DNA from: an uncultured Rhodopirellula sp. | GTDB lineage: Bacteria > Planctomycetota > Planctomycetia > Pirellulales > Pirellulaceae | DNA length: 6,620 bases | Direction of reading: 5' to 3' | Assembly (NCBI GenBank): GCA_913061385.1 | Contig: CAJXTM010000220.1 | Location: forward strand, 1-6,620 | The notes under the pieces: model-generated | The model's input: the letters and a program-made list of their open reading frames with translations, nothing else | Told to the model about the DNA's origin: nothing | Databases searched by the model: none | In this document: one piece after another, positions 6,389 to 6,620 of the stretch | Layout: every line of letters starts with the position of its first letter | Numbering within the stretch: the stretch's first letter is position 1 | Made by a program: the position numbers and the translations under genes

Positions 6389-6573
6389 AGCAGTCTACAG
6401 TCCACCGATACGAACAAAGACAGTGAAGTTTTTTCCTGATACGATCCATGTACCGCCTACCGAACACCACGCTACCTTTGCCGCATTGGCCTACCGAGTA
6501 TTCTCGACCTTCAGTCCGCAACGATTTGCACCGCAGTGCGTAATTTTTCGAGTCGAGCCGGCATGTCCTGAAT

Positions 6574-6620
6574 CTGTCTCTTATACACATCTGACGCTGC
6601 CGACGACTCCTTACGTGTAG
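6574..6620 (-). other. Nextera i5 sequencing adapter (artefact), right end
   Basis: This is the reverse complement of the left-end adapter, one base shorter. Mosaic end CTGTCTCTTATACACATCT occupies 6574-6592, the Read-1 stem complement 6593-6606, the index complement CTCCTTAC 6607-6614 and GTGTAG 6615-6620. The same index at both ends fits untrimmed read-through of short inserts in one library. On the minus strand it supplies a false MCIRDR start, and on the plus strand a false VSYTHLTLPTTPYV ending. Confidence 0.98.

Larger units (their letters stand above)
6215..6573. other. Upstream region of the peptidase gene, no gene seen
   Basis: About 360 nt of genomic DNA between the peptidase start and the right adapter. 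It carries three tandem heptamers (6231-6251), a small hairpin CTCGT-CGC-ACGAG (6260-6272), a larger nested hairpin (6275-6307), a perfect TTGACA word on the minus strand (6317-6312) without a matching -10 box, and ACGAAC words at 6371, 6383 and 6410. A 31-codon plus-strand frame (6448-6543) ends beside a 4-bp hairpin GCAC-CGCA-GTGC (6528-6539) and T5 (6544-6548); it has no ribosome site and I do not call it a gene. Longer frames running to the right edge start or end in adapter and are not credible. Confidence 0.6.

Noticed and set aside
6448..6543. 31-codon plus-strand frame (starts MYRLPNTTLP) followed by a small hairpin and T5
   Set aside because: The terminator-like end is suggestive, but there is no ribosome site, the hairpin stem is only 4 bp, and nothing else supports translation.
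6363..6590. 75-codon minus-strand frame entering from the right edge
   Set aside because: Its start codon and first residues (MCIRDR) are adapter, and the genomic remainder is Cys/Arg-rich without a recognisable pattern; a cut gene tail cannot be fully excluded.
1..6620. A composite transposon bounded by 47-nt terminal inverted repeats
   Set aside because: The repeats are Nextera adapter with an index and primer stem, there is no transposase, and the genes inside are ordinary chromosomal types.

Overview
The window looks like a short metagenome-assembled contig, not a natural DNA end-to-end unit. Both termini are Illumina Nextera adapter (i5 side: flow-cell tail, index GTAAGGAG, Read-1 primer stem, 19-nt Tn5 mosaic end) in opposite orientations. 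Real genomic DNA is only about 49-6573. The gene style suggests a Gram-negative bacterium of the Planctomycetota (Pirellulales-like): long exported hydrolases, a sialate-O-acetylesterase-type protein with an HQGYNN motif, an exported WD40 protein and a secreted protein of unknown function. This taxonomic call is an inference from protein style recalled from the family, not from a search. The M14 peptidase also closely resembles proteins I know from Bacteroidota.

Layout. 49-907 (minus): N-terminal part of a membrane-anchored or exported WD40-repeat protein, cut off by the contig end. 963-1796 (minus): secreted protein of unknown function, 55 nt upstream of the WD40 gene and probably co-transcribed with it. 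1797-2313: a 517-nt divergent intergenic region with one candidate promoter for the minus-strand pair and small dyads before the plus-strand gene. 2317-4221 (plus): exported sialate O-acetylesterase-like SGNH/SASA hydrolase. 4222-4396: convergent intergenic gap with a hairpin just after the esterase stop. 4397-6214 (minus): exported M14 zinc carboxypeptidase with a long C-terminal region, whose start I move inward from 6253 to 6214 because a GGAG ribosome site fits there. 6215-6573: its upstream region, holding three perfect tandem heptamers, a nested hairpin and short direct repeats, with no convincing gene.

All four genes appear to encode proteins that leave the cytoplasm. Two are degradative (ester removal from acetylated sugars, peptide trimming), which fits a heterotroph feeding on polymers or glycoproteins. 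The genes are not one operon, and no shared pathway can be demonstrated. I see no mobile element, CRISPR array, RNA gene or defence system. The points most worth checking are the structured, repeat-bearing leader of the peptidase gene and the altered catalytic motifs of the esterase.
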